The notes below the pieces were generated by a model. It worked only from the letters and a program-made list of their open reading frames with translations. It had not been told where the DNA came from and ran no database searches. Below, in pieces: positions 27,303 through 35,373 of a DNA stretch of 64,000 bases. Source of the stretch: Lachnospiraceae bacterium (GTDB taxonomy: Bacteria > Bacillota > Clostridia > Lachnospirales > Lachnospiraceae); the NCBI GenBank assembly GCA_015258065.1, contig JABZIZ010000006.1, positions 52,431 to 116,430 of the forward strand, read 5' to 3'. Each line of letters begins with the position of its first letter. The stretch's first letter is position 1. The position numbers were made by a program, and so were the translations under genes.

Positions 27303-28264
27303 AACAGAATAAACGATTTCAGAATGAAAAAGTGACAAAAAAACAGTTCGTGTCCATGTATGGTTCATTGATTGGGCTTCTGTTGCTGGTTGTTGTAATC
27401 TCCGTGCTGAGACCGCGTTTTATCAGTGCTGCCAACTTGAGGAATGTCATCCGAATTGCATCCATTAACGGACTGTTGGCGATCGGAATGACCTTTGTGA
27501 TATTAACGGGAGGCATTGATTTGTCAGTCGGCGCTGTCATGGGATGTGCAGGGATGTATTCGGCTTATTTTGCACAGGCAGCAAAGGGATATCCCCCGAT
27601 TGTTGCCGTTCTGATTGGTTTACTGATCGGACTGGGATTCGGGCTTTTCAATGGCTGGATCATTGCCTACCTGAAGGTACCTGCTTTTGTAGGAACGTTG
27701 GGTTCTATGAGCATCGCCTCCGGTCTTACCTTCCTGCTCACAGACGCCAAACCCATTCCCAACCTGTCGGAAGGATTCAAGAAGATGGGCGGAGGAAATT
27801 TGGGCATGATTCCGATCCCGATCATGATGATGAGCGTCGTGCTTCTGGTCTGTTTCGCACTGCTCTATAAAACGAGATACGGACGATATATCTTTGCGGT
27901 GGGAGGAAATCTGAATGCCGCACACGTTTCGGGAATCGACACCAAAAAAATTATTGGTTCTGTCTATGTCATTGCAGGCGTACTCTCGGCTTTTGCGGGA
28001 ATTATTACGACTGCTCGCGTAACTTCCGGGGTGACTTCCACAGGGAAGGGATATGAAACGGATGCAATTGCAGCAGTGGTGATTGGAGGCACCTCTCTGA
28101 CAGGTGGAAAGGGAAGACTTTGGGGGACCATCGTAGGTATTCTGATCATGCAATTTCTTTCGAACGGATTGGATATGCTGGGTGTGAATGCCTATTATCA
28201 ACTGCTGGTGAAAGGCTTTGTGGTAATCGGAGCAGTGATGCTGGATGGTCTTAGCCAGGATTGA
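27299..28264 (+). CDS. Sugar ABC transporter permease, RbsC family
   Basis: 321 residues with eight to ten hydrophobic segments. The family signatures are GMTFVILTGGIDLSVG (residues about 60-75), the coupling region with TRYGRYIFAVGGN and AHVSGID (about 185-205), and GKGYETDAIAAVVIGGTSL. The ATG overlaps the ATPase stop (ATGA). It forms the membrane channel of the importer. The gene is followed by about 100 bases containing an imperfect palindrome near 28312-28329 before the binding protein. Confidence 0.93.
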   Translation: MKQNKRFQNEKVTKKQFVSMYGSLIGLLLLVVVISVLRPRFISAANLRNVIRIASINGLLAIGMTFVILTGGIDLSVGAVMGCAGMYSAYFAQAAKGYPPIVAVLIGLLIGLGFGLFNGWIIAYLKVPAFVGTLGSMSIASGLTFLLTDAKPIPNLSEGFKKMGGGNLGMIPIPIMMMSVVLLVCFALLYKTRYGRYIFAVGGNLNAAHVSGIDTKKIIGSVYVIAGVLSAFAGIITTARVTSGVTSTGKGYETDAIAAVVIGGTSLTGGKGRLWGTIVGILIMQFLSNGLDMLGVNAYYQLLVKGFVVIGAVMLDGLSQD

Positions 28265-28370
28265 GGATCGGAATGAGCAAAGGTGAGAGGATGTATCAAC
28301 CAATCGAATCATATGCTGTGCACAGAGCATTGAGGTAACTATATCAATTTTATTTACGAAGGAGGTTTAC

Positions 28371-29474
28371 ATGAAACTGGGGAGCTTGAAAAAGTGTATG
28401 GCTGTTGGGCTGGTGATTGCCATGTCCCTCGGCGTCGGAGCTTGTGGAAATACGCAACAAGCGGGAGATAGCGCAGAAACGAAATCGGCGGCTGTAGCAA
28501 GCACGCAGGCTGTTGCATCGAGTGCGTCCTCGGAGGATGGCGAAAACAAAGCCGGGAAAGGAGAGGACACAGCAAGTAGCACAGGGAAAGTGGCTTCGCC
28601 CGACGATGTAGTACCGGAGGCCAAGGGGATGAAAATCGGTGCAACCTATTATACCCTTCAGACGGAATTCTGTATGAGGATGGACAATGCTGCCAAAAAG
28701 TGGGCAAAAAACAATGGAGTGAATTACAAGTCGTATGACGGAAATAATGATGCAGCTACACAGCTGGATCAGGTAGAAACCATGATTGCAGACGGCGTGG
28801 ATGCAATTATCCTCAACCCGCAGGATGCGGATGCCTGCTCTGCATGCGTGAATGCGGCGGTGAAAGCAGGGATTCCGATTGTCGGAGTAAATACCATGGT
28901 AAACAATGATAAGCTGACGGGTTACTGTGGATCCCAGGACGTGTCTGCCGGCGAAGAAATCATGAAATATATGATTCAGTATATGAATAAAGATGCATTT
29001 AACATTGTAGTCATTGAAGGACCCATGGGACAGTCGGCACAGCTTCAGCGTATCGAAGGAATCAATAATGTGCTTAGAGACTATCCGAAGATTCAAATTC
29101 TTGCACAGAATACGGCGAACTGGTCGCGTTCCGAGGCGATGACCTTAATGGAGACATGGATCACGACACACGGAGATAAGATTGATGCGGTGGTTGCGGA
29201 GAATGACGAAATGGCACTTGGTGCGCGTGAAGCCATTGAGGCGGCCGGAATGGACATTCCGTGTATTGGCATAGATGGGATTACGGATGCGGTAAGTGCA
29301 GTTGGAAATGGAAAAATGATTGCCTCGGATTTTCAGAATGCGGAGGGACAAATTTCGGGAGCTTTGGAAACGGCGGTGAAAGCAGTGAAAGGTGAGAAGT
29401 TTGAAAAAGAGGAGTGGATTCCGTTCGAAATGATTACGCCTAAGAACTACAAAGATTATCAAAACAGATATTGA
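28371..29474 (+). CDS. Sugar-binding lipoprotein of the ribose type (CUT2)
   Basis: 367 residues. The lipobox LGVGAC ends a signal peptide at residue about 25, and a Ser/Ala-rich linker of about 50 residues follows before the periplasmic-binding-protein type I fold begins (KIGATYYTLQTEFC). MIADGVDAIILNPQDADA and EGPMGQSAQLQRIEGI are typical of this family. AAGGAGG precedes the ATG. It delivers the sugar or polyol to the permease at 27299. The ligand is unknown; the operon suggests a four-carbon polyol or ketose. Confidence 0.93.
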   Translation: MKLGSLKKCMAVGLVIAMSLGVGACGNTQQAGDSAETKSAAVASTQAVASSASSEDGENKAGKGEDTASSTGKVASPDDVVPEAKGMKIGATYYTLQTEFCMRMDNAAKKWAKNNGVNYKSYDGNNDAATQLDQVETMIADGVDAIILNPQDADACSACVNAAVKAGIPIVGVNTMVNNDKLTGYCGSQDVSAGEEIMKYMIQYMNKDAFNIVVIEGPMGQSAQLQRIEGINNVLRDYPKIQILAQNTANWSRSEAMTLMETWITTHGDKIDAVVAENDEMALGAREAIEAAGMDIPCIGIDGITDAVSAVGNGKMIASDFQNAEGQISGALETAVKAVKGEKFEKEEWIPFEMITPKNYKDYQNRY

Positions 29475-29503
29475 TCCATCATTTTCATCGCAGCGTGTCA
29501 ATG

Positions 29504-29545
29504 GAGGGGAAGAGAAGGAATTGGCATTGCTTCCCCTCTTTTCTT
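29504..29545 (+). terminator. Hairpin with T-rich tail after the binding-protein gene
   Basis: GAGGGGAAG (29504-29512) pairs perfectly with CTTCCCCTC (29530-29538), followed by TTTTCTT. It lies inside the operon, 25 bases before the next start, and so probably acts as a partial terminator or as a 3' stabiliser that keeps binding-protein mRNA in excess over the enzyme genes. Confidence 0.75.
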
Positions 29546-29563
29546 ATAAAAGGAGAGACTAGG

Positions 29564-30334
29564 ATGTTACCTTATGCGGGAGTGGATTTTGATTTCTCAT
29601 TAGAAGGAAAAACGGCAGTGATTACCGGAGGCGCAGCCGGAATCGGATATGAAACAGCAAAATTCTTTCACGAAAAGAAGGTCAATGTGGTTCTGGCGGA
29701 TCTGAATCCAAACCTCGAAACGATAGCCGGATCCATTGGTGACCATACGGAATATGTGATTGGAAATGTCTGTGACCATGATTATCCGAAAAAGGTAATC
29801 GAAAAAGCCTGTGAAACCTTTGGGCGCGTGGATATTCTCGTGAATTGCGCGGGAATTGTAGCACTGGACAATGCAGAAAGCCTTAGTGAAACGGATTGGA
29901 ATCGGACGATGGATATCAATTTGTCTGCTTGCTTTTTTATGGCACAGGCGATCGGGAAATACTGGATAGAAAATAAAATAGGCGGGGGTTGTATCGTGAA
30001 TATGGCCTCTCAAGCCGGAGTGATTGCACTAGATAAGCATGTGGCATATTGTGCAGCCAAGGGAGGCATTATTGCCATGACCAAGGTTCTGGCAAAGGAG
30101 TGGGGAAAATACGGAATACGTGTCAATGCGGTTTCTCCCACAGTGGTTCTTACAGAACTGGGGCATAAGGCGTGGGATGGACCGGTGGGAGAAGCCTTTA
30201 AGAAAACCATTCCGGGAGAACGTTTTGCAGAGCCGGATGAAATTGCAGCTGTCATTGCTTTCCTCTGCAGCAAGGCGGCCGGGATGATTACCGGGCATAA
30301 TCTTCTGGTAGATGGTGGTTTTACAATACAGTAA
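29564..30334 (+). CDS. Short-chain dehydrogenase/reductase
   Basis: 256 residues from ATG 29564 (AGGAGAG upstream); the open frame upstream runs through the hairpin and is rejected. Cofactor motif TGGAAGIG (residues about 21-28), the Asp of VVLADLN that usually favours NAD, NCAGIV, and the catalytic YCAAKGG with the preceding serine in NMASQAG are all present. It should oxidise a polyol or secondary alcohol. In known tetritol pathways an SDR oxidises threitol to erythrulose ahead of an erythrulose kinase; the neighbouring DhaK/DhaL and RpiB genes fit that order. Confidence 0.9.
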   Translation: MLPYAGVDFDFSLEGKTAVITGGAAGIGYETAKFFHEKKVNVVLADLNPNLETIAGSIGDHTEYVIGNVCDHDYPKKVIEKACETFGRVDILVNCAGIVALDNAESLSETDWNRTMDINLSACFFMAQAIGKYWIENKIGGGCIVNMASQAGVIALDKHVAYCAAKGGIIAMTKVLAKEWGKYGIRVNAVSPTVVLTELGHKAWDGPVGEAFKKTIPGERFAEPDEIAAVIAFLCSKAAGMITGHNLLVDGGFTIQ

Positions 30335-30380
30335 ACCGATTGACCATTGGCGGTAACGGTTGACGAATAGGAGAAGAACA

Positions 30381-31376
30381 ATGCAAAGAATTTTAAACAA
30401 TGCAGATGATATCGTAGACGAATGCACGCAAGGGTTCGTGAAGGCACATAGCGATATCGTTTCCTTCACGGAAAATCCTCGTGTCGTGAAGGCAAAGGAG
30501 ATTGCAAGTCATAAAGTAGGAGTGATTACAGGGGGAGGTTCGGGACATAAGCCTGCCTTTGTCGGATATGTAGGAGAAGGACTTTGCGATGCGGTTGCCA
30601 TTGGGGAAATCTTTTCCTCACCGACAGCAAATGCTTTCTTAGATGCTGCAGTGGCCGCAGATCAGGGAAAAGGTGTCGCCTGCCTGTATGGTAATTATTC
30701 CGGTGACAATATGAATGTGAAGATGGCCATTAAGATGGCACAAAAAAGAGGGATCACGATCAAAACAGTGGTTGCCAATGACGATGTTGCCTCTGCTCCC
30801 AAGGAAACGCCGGATAAACGCAGAGGGGTGGCGGGAGAGATCTTTATGTGGAAGTGTGGTGGAGCCATGGCAGCAGAGGGGGCCGATCTGGACGAGGTGA
30901 TCCGCGTAGCACAAAAAGCGATTGATCATACCCGCTCTGTTGGAATCGGGTTGAAACCATGCACGCTTCCGGCAGTAGGGCATCCGAATTTTGAGATTGC
31001 AGAGGGAACAATGGAATTAGGAATCGGGCACCACGGGGAACCGGGAATCAAGGTGGTCCCTCTGGCATCCGCAGCGCAAATGGCGGAGGAGATGCTGAAT
31101 ATTATCCTTCCGGATTACCCTTTTGAGAGAGGGGATGAGGTAGATGTATTGGTTTCGGGACTGGGAGCCACTCCGGTGCAGGAACTGTATGTCTATTACA
31201 ACGAGGTGGACAGGCTTCTTAGGGAAAAGGGGATCACCATTCATAGATCCTATGTGGGAAATTATTTTACTTCCTTAGAGATGATGGGAGTCACCCTTAC
31301 CATGATGAAGCTGGATGAGGAGTTGAAAAAGCTGATGGATGCACCTGCTTACAGTATGGGGTTCAAACAAAGATAA
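30381..31376 (+). CDS. Dihydroxyacetone/erythrulose kinase, DhaK subunit
   Basis: 331 residues from ATG 30381 (AGGAGAAG upstream). The family motif GGGSGHKPAF lies at residues about 49-58. The histidine that binds the ketose covalently lies in LGIGHHGEPG, and GDNMNVKMA and RGVAGEIF are also typical. DhaK binds the short ketose and DhaL brings the nucleotide. No DhaM (PTS donor) gene is present, so ATP is the likelier phosphate donor. The context (RpiB isomerase, SDR, polyol-type importer) makes erythrulose an attractive substrate, with dihydroxyacetone the alternative. Confidence 0.9.
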   Translation: MQRILNNADDIVDECTQGFVKAHSDIVSFTENPRVVKAKEIASHKVGVITGGGSGHKPAFVGYVGEGLCDAVAIGEIFSSPTANAFLDAAVAADQGKGVACLYGNYSGDNMNVKMAIKMAQKRGITIKTVVANDDVASAPKETPDKRRGVAGEIFMWKCGGAMAAEGADLDEVIRVAQKAIDHTRSVGIGLKPCTLPAVGHPNFEIAEGTMELGIGHHGEPGIKVVPLASAAQMAEEMLNIILPDYPFERGDEVDVLVSGLGATPVQELYVYYNEVDRLLREKGITIHRSYVGNYFTSLEMMGVTLTMMKLDEELKKLMDAPAYSMGFKQR

Positions 31377-31391
31377 AAAGGCGGAGAAGGG

Positions 31392-32054
31392 ATGAAGAGT
31401 TTCAAAAATGCAGACGGCAAACCGATCTTAAATGCAGACGGCAAACCGATCTTAATCAAGATGGTGCAAGCCATTCAAGAGAATAAGGCCTATCTCGGAG
31501 AGGTGGATGGATTAATCGGGGATGGGGATCATGGCATGAATATGAATAAAGGCTTTACGGTTTTCAAAGACCGGTACGCAGATCAAAACTATAGTTTCAC
31601 GGAGGGTCTGGAGGAGCTGGGGAAAATCCTGTTAAACGAAATAGGAGGCTCGATGGGGCCGATCTATGGAACGATTTTTATGGAAATGTCGGAGGTGGGA
31701 AAGGATCAGGTGGAAATTACCTTAACCGATTTCAGCAATATGCTACAGGCGGGACTGGCAGGTTTAATGGATATTGTAGATGCGAAGGTGGGGGATAAAA
31801 CGCTTGTAGACACCCTGTCTCCCGCTGCGGAAACGATCAAGCAGGCAGCGGATCAAGGAGAAAGCTATGAGACTGCGCTACCCAAAATGAAAGAGGCAGC
31901 GATCAAGGGAAGAGATTCCACGAAGGATATGATCGCAAAGTTCGGACGATCCGCACGACTGGGAGAGCGTTCTCGCGGTGTGCTGGATGCGGGGGCTACC
32001 TCCTGTTGCATCCTGCTCTGTGCAATGGCAGATGGTATGATGGAACTGTTGTAA
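31392..32054 (+). CDS. Dihydroxyacetone/erythrulose kinase, DhaL nucleotide-binding subunit
   Basis: 220 residues. The Mg-nucleotide motif is LIGDGDHGMNMNKGF (residues about 41-55). GGSMGPIYGT and LGERSRGVLDAGA follow, as in DhaL and the C-terminal half of ATP-dependent DhaK proteins. The N-terminus contains an exact eight-residue duplication (NADGKPIL twice) caused by a 24-base tandem repeat; normal homologues begin near IKMVQAIQENK. The start follows DhaK by 15 bases with AAGGCGGAGAAGG. It is the last gene of the operon. Confidence 0.9.
   Translation: MKSFKNADGKPILNADGKPILIKMVQAIQENKAYLGEVDGLIGDGDHGMNMNKGFTVFKDRYADQNYSFTEGLEELGKILLNEIGGSMGPIYGTIFMEMSEVGKDQVEITLTDFSNMLQAGLAGLMDIVDAKVGDKTLVDTLSPAAETIKQAADQGESYETALPKMKEAAIKGRDSTKDMIAKFGRSARLGERSRGVLDAGATSCCILLCAMADGMMELL
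31407..31454 (+). repeat. Exact 24-base tandem duplication inside dhaL
   Basis: The 24 bases starting AATGCAGACGGC occur twice in direct succession (31407-31430 and 31431-31454). The unit is a multiple of three, so the frame is kept. Confidence 0.95.
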
Positions 32055-32065
32055 ATAGAACGGCG

Positions 32066-32099
32066 AGGCCTCATGGTGGAAAGAATCATGGGGCCTTTT
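32066..32099 (+). terminator. Rho-independent terminator of the RpiB-DhaL operon
   Basis: AGGCCTCATG (32066-32075) pairs with CATGGGGCCT (32087-32096), with one wobble, followed by TTT. It overlaps the 3' end of the minus-strand gene at 32086. Confidence 0.75.
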
Positions 32100-32622
32100 C
32101 GCACACTTGATGCGCAAGGACTGCAAGAGGAAGAAAGAGCTCTTCGTGATGCACAAGTCGAGGAGCAGTTTGAAAAGCTTTTTGCAAATCGGTCGTGAGC
32201 TTATTTTTGATTTGAGAGTCGGATAGACGATAAAAACCAAATACACCTCTGGAATAATGATCATCTTTAAAGCTAAGCTGAGAGAAGAGCCGAATGCTAT
32301 TCTCATATTCCAGTAGAAAAAATTCCTTGTCTAAATCCGATGCAAGATGATATTGAGGTAACGCCAATTTTTCTTCGGCAATCTGTATTTCTTTTAGAGC
32401 CTTCCCGGACCGATGGGCAGGCACAAAGGAGTCTGCAAGATAGAGTAACTGTAAAATAGCATGAATAAAGCGATCTTCGAAAGGCTTATGCTGCTGATAT
32501 CGAAGCTTTCTTAGATGGGAAACCGTCTCGTAGCCAGGGGCGGAGGTTTGCAGTTTGACGAAGATTTTTTCTCTTTGTTTCCGATCCGTGACAGAAAAGT
32601 ATTCGTGGAAAACAGGATCCAT
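32086..32622 (-). CDS. Uncharacterised protein, 178 residues
   Basis: I do not recognise the family. It is a mostly helical, charged, soluble-looking protein without signal peptide or membrane segment. CGAGGC precedes the ATG on the minus strand. It is divergent from the response regulator at 32745 and convergent with dhaL, so it probably shares the intergenic control region with the regulator. Composition and start site suggest a real gene. Any role in the neighbouring sugar regulon is conjecture. Confidence 0.6.
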   Translation of the reverse strand: MDPVFHEYFSVTDRKQREKIFVKLQTSAPGYETVSHLRKLRYQQHKPFEDRFIHAILQLLYLADSFVPAHRSGKALKEIQIAEEKLALPQYHLASDLDKEFFLLEYENSIRLFSQLSFKDDHYSRGVFGFYRLSDSQIKNKLTTDLQKAFQTAPRLVHHEELFLPLAVLAHQVCEKAP

Positions 32623-32744
32623 TTTTGCCTCGCAGGTGTGATTAGATCTTGGGTGAATTTTACCAATACTAAGTCGAATTTGAAATAAAAATTCAGGTGA
32701 TTCTTACAATATGATATCATAAATGGCATTGGGGAGGTAGGGGA

Positions 32745-34337
32745 ATGGGTAGGAGAATTCATAAGGTTCTCATTGTAGAAGATGAGAGAAATATCGGTAT
32801 TCTGATTCAAAAATTAATCCATTGGCAGGAGCTGCATATAGAACTGGTGGGCGTATTGGAGAATGGGGAGGCCGCACTGCAGGTCATTGGCGAGAAAGAA
32901 CCGGATATCGTCCTGACCGATATTAAAATGCCGAAATTAGATGGGCTGGGATTGATTGCAGCCTGTAAAGAGCGTGGGTATGATATTCGCTTCATTATCA
33001 TTAGCGGGTATAAAGAATTTGATTATGCGCATAGGGCAATCGGCTATGGGGTGGACAGTTATTTGCTGAAGCCCATTCAGGAAATGGAGTTGAATGCAAC
33101 CATTCAGGCTGCGATTGAGAAGACAGACCAGCAGAACACATTGGACAAGAAGGAAGATCTGCTGTTGCAGGTGGAGGAAAGAGAGAAACAAATCAAACGC
33201 AATTATATGAAAAATGTGCTTATACATAGAGGGGAGGAGATAGAGAGCTATCCTTTTGTTGTTAAAGACCATCTTTATCGGGCGATCAGCATAAAGCTGG
33301 ATTATCTGAATTTTTTACAGACAGATGCCAGGCAGGATGAACTCGTAATGAACCGGGTGATTCAATTGACGGAAAGTAATTTCATGCAACTAAGTGGCGC
33401 GGATCTGACTTATGTGAAAAGTAAGCTGCGATTATGCTGTCTCTTGGGGTATCACACAAGGGAGAAAGGGAGGGTGAATTCTTTACTGAATTCGCTTCTC
33501 ACGATGCTTCAGGAGCTGATGATATCGGTAGGACAATACGTCGTTACCATTGGCATGGGAGTAGAAACCAACCATGGAGATGAGATCAGCCGTTCCATTG
33601 CGGAGTCCTGCGATGCACTGTATTACCGATTGACCTATGGAACATCCAGGCTGATCTTTTATGATTGCGTGGAACAAAGTGAGATTGACCAGGAGGAACA
33701 GGCGCAGCTGGATCGTGTTCTCACGGTCATTCGACGAGATACGCCGACGAATCAGCATCATACGATTGAGAGCATGGTGCGTGACTACTTTTCACCTGTG
33801 CGTCCCGTGAGGCAGGATGCTGTTCGGATTTATCATGCAGCAAAGAAGATGGTGGATGTCTTTTTTGATTCGATTGAAATTGCAGAACGAGAAGAAAAAA
33901 AGCAGAATGTTTTAGATTCTTTGGAGCATTGCAATCGGTTCTCGCAATTATCCCATTTATTAACCGGAACCTTTCGGGATTGCATGAAGGAATCCAGTGA
34001 AATGGCACAAAGAAGATCCAGCAAGCCCGTTCGATTTATCGAAAATTATTGTGAGACACACTTTGCAGATAAAATTACGCTGGATGATATGTCAGCGATG
34101 CTGGAGATGAATCCCGATTATTTAAGCGATCTATTTAAGAAGGAAACGAACAAGAATTTCAGTACATATATTACAGAGATTCGGATGCATCATGCGAAGA
34201 AATTGCTTGTGGAATCGAATGAAACAATTGCATCGATTGCGGAAAGGGTCGGTTATGCAGACCCGAAATATTTTAGTCAGCTGTTCAAAAAAACAATTGG
34301 AGTCAAGCCAATCGTATATCGACAATTGCGTGCATAG
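32745..34337 (+). CDS. Response regulator with AraC-type output, YesN-like
   Basis: 530 residues. Residues about 5-120 form a receiver domain: VLIVEDE, phospho-acceptor Asp in IVLTDIKMP, and LLKP. The last about 100 residues form an AraC DNA-binding domain with two helix-turn-helix units (MLEMNPDYLSDLFKKETN and IAERVGYADPKYFSQLFK). The middle about 300 residues are the variable region seen in YesN-like proteins. GGGGAGGTAGGGG precedes the ATG. It pairs with the kinase at 34363 and most likely controls the upstream sugar operon. Confidence 0.93.
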   Translation: MGRRIHKVLIVEDERNIGILIQKLIHWQELHIELVGVLENGEAALQVIGEKEPDIVLTDIKMPKLDGLGLIAACKERGYDIRFIIISGYKEFDYAHRAIGYGVDSYLLKPIQEMELNATIQAAIEKTDQQNTLDKKEDLLLQVEEREKQIKRNYMKNVLIHRGEEIESYPFVVKDHLYRAISIKLDYLNFLQTDARQDELVMNRVIQLTESNFMQLSGADLTYVKSKLRLCCLLGYHTREKGRVNSLLNSLLTMLQELMISVGQYVVTIGMGVETNHGDEISRSIAESCDALYYRLTYGTSRLIFYDCVEQSEIDQEEQAQLDRVLTVIRRDTPTNQHHTIESMVRDYFSPVRPVRQDAVRIYHAAKKMVDVFFDSIEIAEREEKKQNVLDSLEHCNRFSQLSHLLTGTFRDCMKESSEMAQRRSSKPVRFIENYCETHFADKITLDDMSAMLEMNPDYLSDLFKKETNKNFSTYITEIRMHHAKKLLVESNETIASIAERVGYADPKYFSQLFKKTIGVKPIVYRQLRA

Positions 34338-34362
34338 ATGCGCAGGAATAAGCGGGGGAAAA

Positions 34363-35373
34363 ATGATCGTGATAAACCTTATCTTCTTGCTATTGTGGAT
34401 CAATTTGGGAATGGATGCCGCATTCCTGATCGGGCAAAATGATCCCCCGGTTTCGTTTCTGCTTCTTTTGTTTCCGGGAGGGATTCTCTTTCTCTATTGG
34501 AAATCCATTATGGAACCCTTCTTAAGCATTCGAAAGACATGGACGGGGGAGGAAGCGGAGTTTGATCATCAAATCCATAAGCTCTCAAGAGAAGTATTTG
34601 GAAAAAATCTGGCTGTTTTCATCCATGAGTGTTTAGAGTTGAAAACCAGAAAAAATAACGCTGAAATCTTTGATAAACAATCTCAGCTGACGGCGCTGCA
34701 GACACAAATCAATCCTCATTTCCTGTATAACACGCTGGATACGATTCGAGGAATGGCCATGCAGCACGATATCCGAGATGTTTCGGACGTGATCGGGACA
34801 CTTTCCTCTTTCTTTCGATACAGCATCAGCGGGAAGGGGAGCCTGGTACATATACGAGATGAATTAAAGAATATCAATGATTATATGAAGATTCAGCGTT
34901 ATCGTTTCCATGATCGATTTCAGTTAAATATTGTCGTGGATGAAGAGGATAAGCGAATCTTTGATTTTTATATACCGAGATTGATTCTTCAACCGGTGGT
35001 GGAGAATGCAATTGTTCATGGACTGGATGATGTTCTCGAAAATGCGAATGTCACAATTGATATTACGGTGGCTGATGTTTTGCTCATCACCGTTTCGGAT
35101 AACGGCATCGGGATGAGTCTTGAGGAACTGGATGCGCTGAATGCAAAAATTCATTCAGATGATTTGAGCATGCTGCGGAGAAAGGATTCGCCAGGAATGC
35201 GACATGGTACCGGAATTGCCTTACCCAATATCAATAAACGTATTATTCTGTTATATGGAAGAAAATATGGATTGAATGTATATAGTTCCGAAGGGCATGG
35301 AACAGATGTGGAAATCGTTTTGCCCATCGATAATCACGGAGAGAGAAATGAACAGGATCTTACTAAGGATTAA
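34363..35373 (+). CDS. Sensor histidine kinase, YesM-like, without a large extracellular domain
   Basis: 336 residues from ATG 34363 (GCGGGGG upstream); the frame is open farther back through the regulator gene. Two hydrophobic segments lie in residues about 1-50 with only a short loop between them. The phosphorylated histidine is in QINPHFLYNTLDTIRG. The ATPase domain has VVENAIVHGL, VSDNGIGM and GTGIALPNIN. Typical YesM kinases have a large sensing domain between the two membrane segments; here it is absent, so the input must come from elsewhere. It overlaps the next gene by 26 bases. Confidence 0.9.
   Translation: MIVINLIFLLLWINLGMDAAFLIGQNDPPVSFLLLLFPGGILFLYWKSIMEPFLSIRKTWTGEEAEFDHQIHKLSREVFGKNLAVFIHECLELKTRKNNAEIFDKQSQLTALQTQINPHFLYNTLDTIRGMAMQHDIRDVSDVIGTLSSFFRYSISGKGSLVHIRDELKNINDYMKIQRYRFHDRFQLNIVVDEEDKRIFDFYIPRLILQPVVENAIVHGLDDVLENANVTIDITVADVLLITVSDNGIGMSLEELDALNAKIHSDDLSMLRRKDSPGMRHGTGIALPNINKRIILLYGRKYGLNVYSSEGHGTDVEIVLPIDNHGERNEQDLTKD

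Noticed and set aside
32680..32715. Promoter for the response regulator (TTGAAA with TACAAT or TATGAT)
   Set aside because: Spacers of 19 or 24 bases are outside the normal range; the region is AT-rich and I could not fix a convincing promoter.
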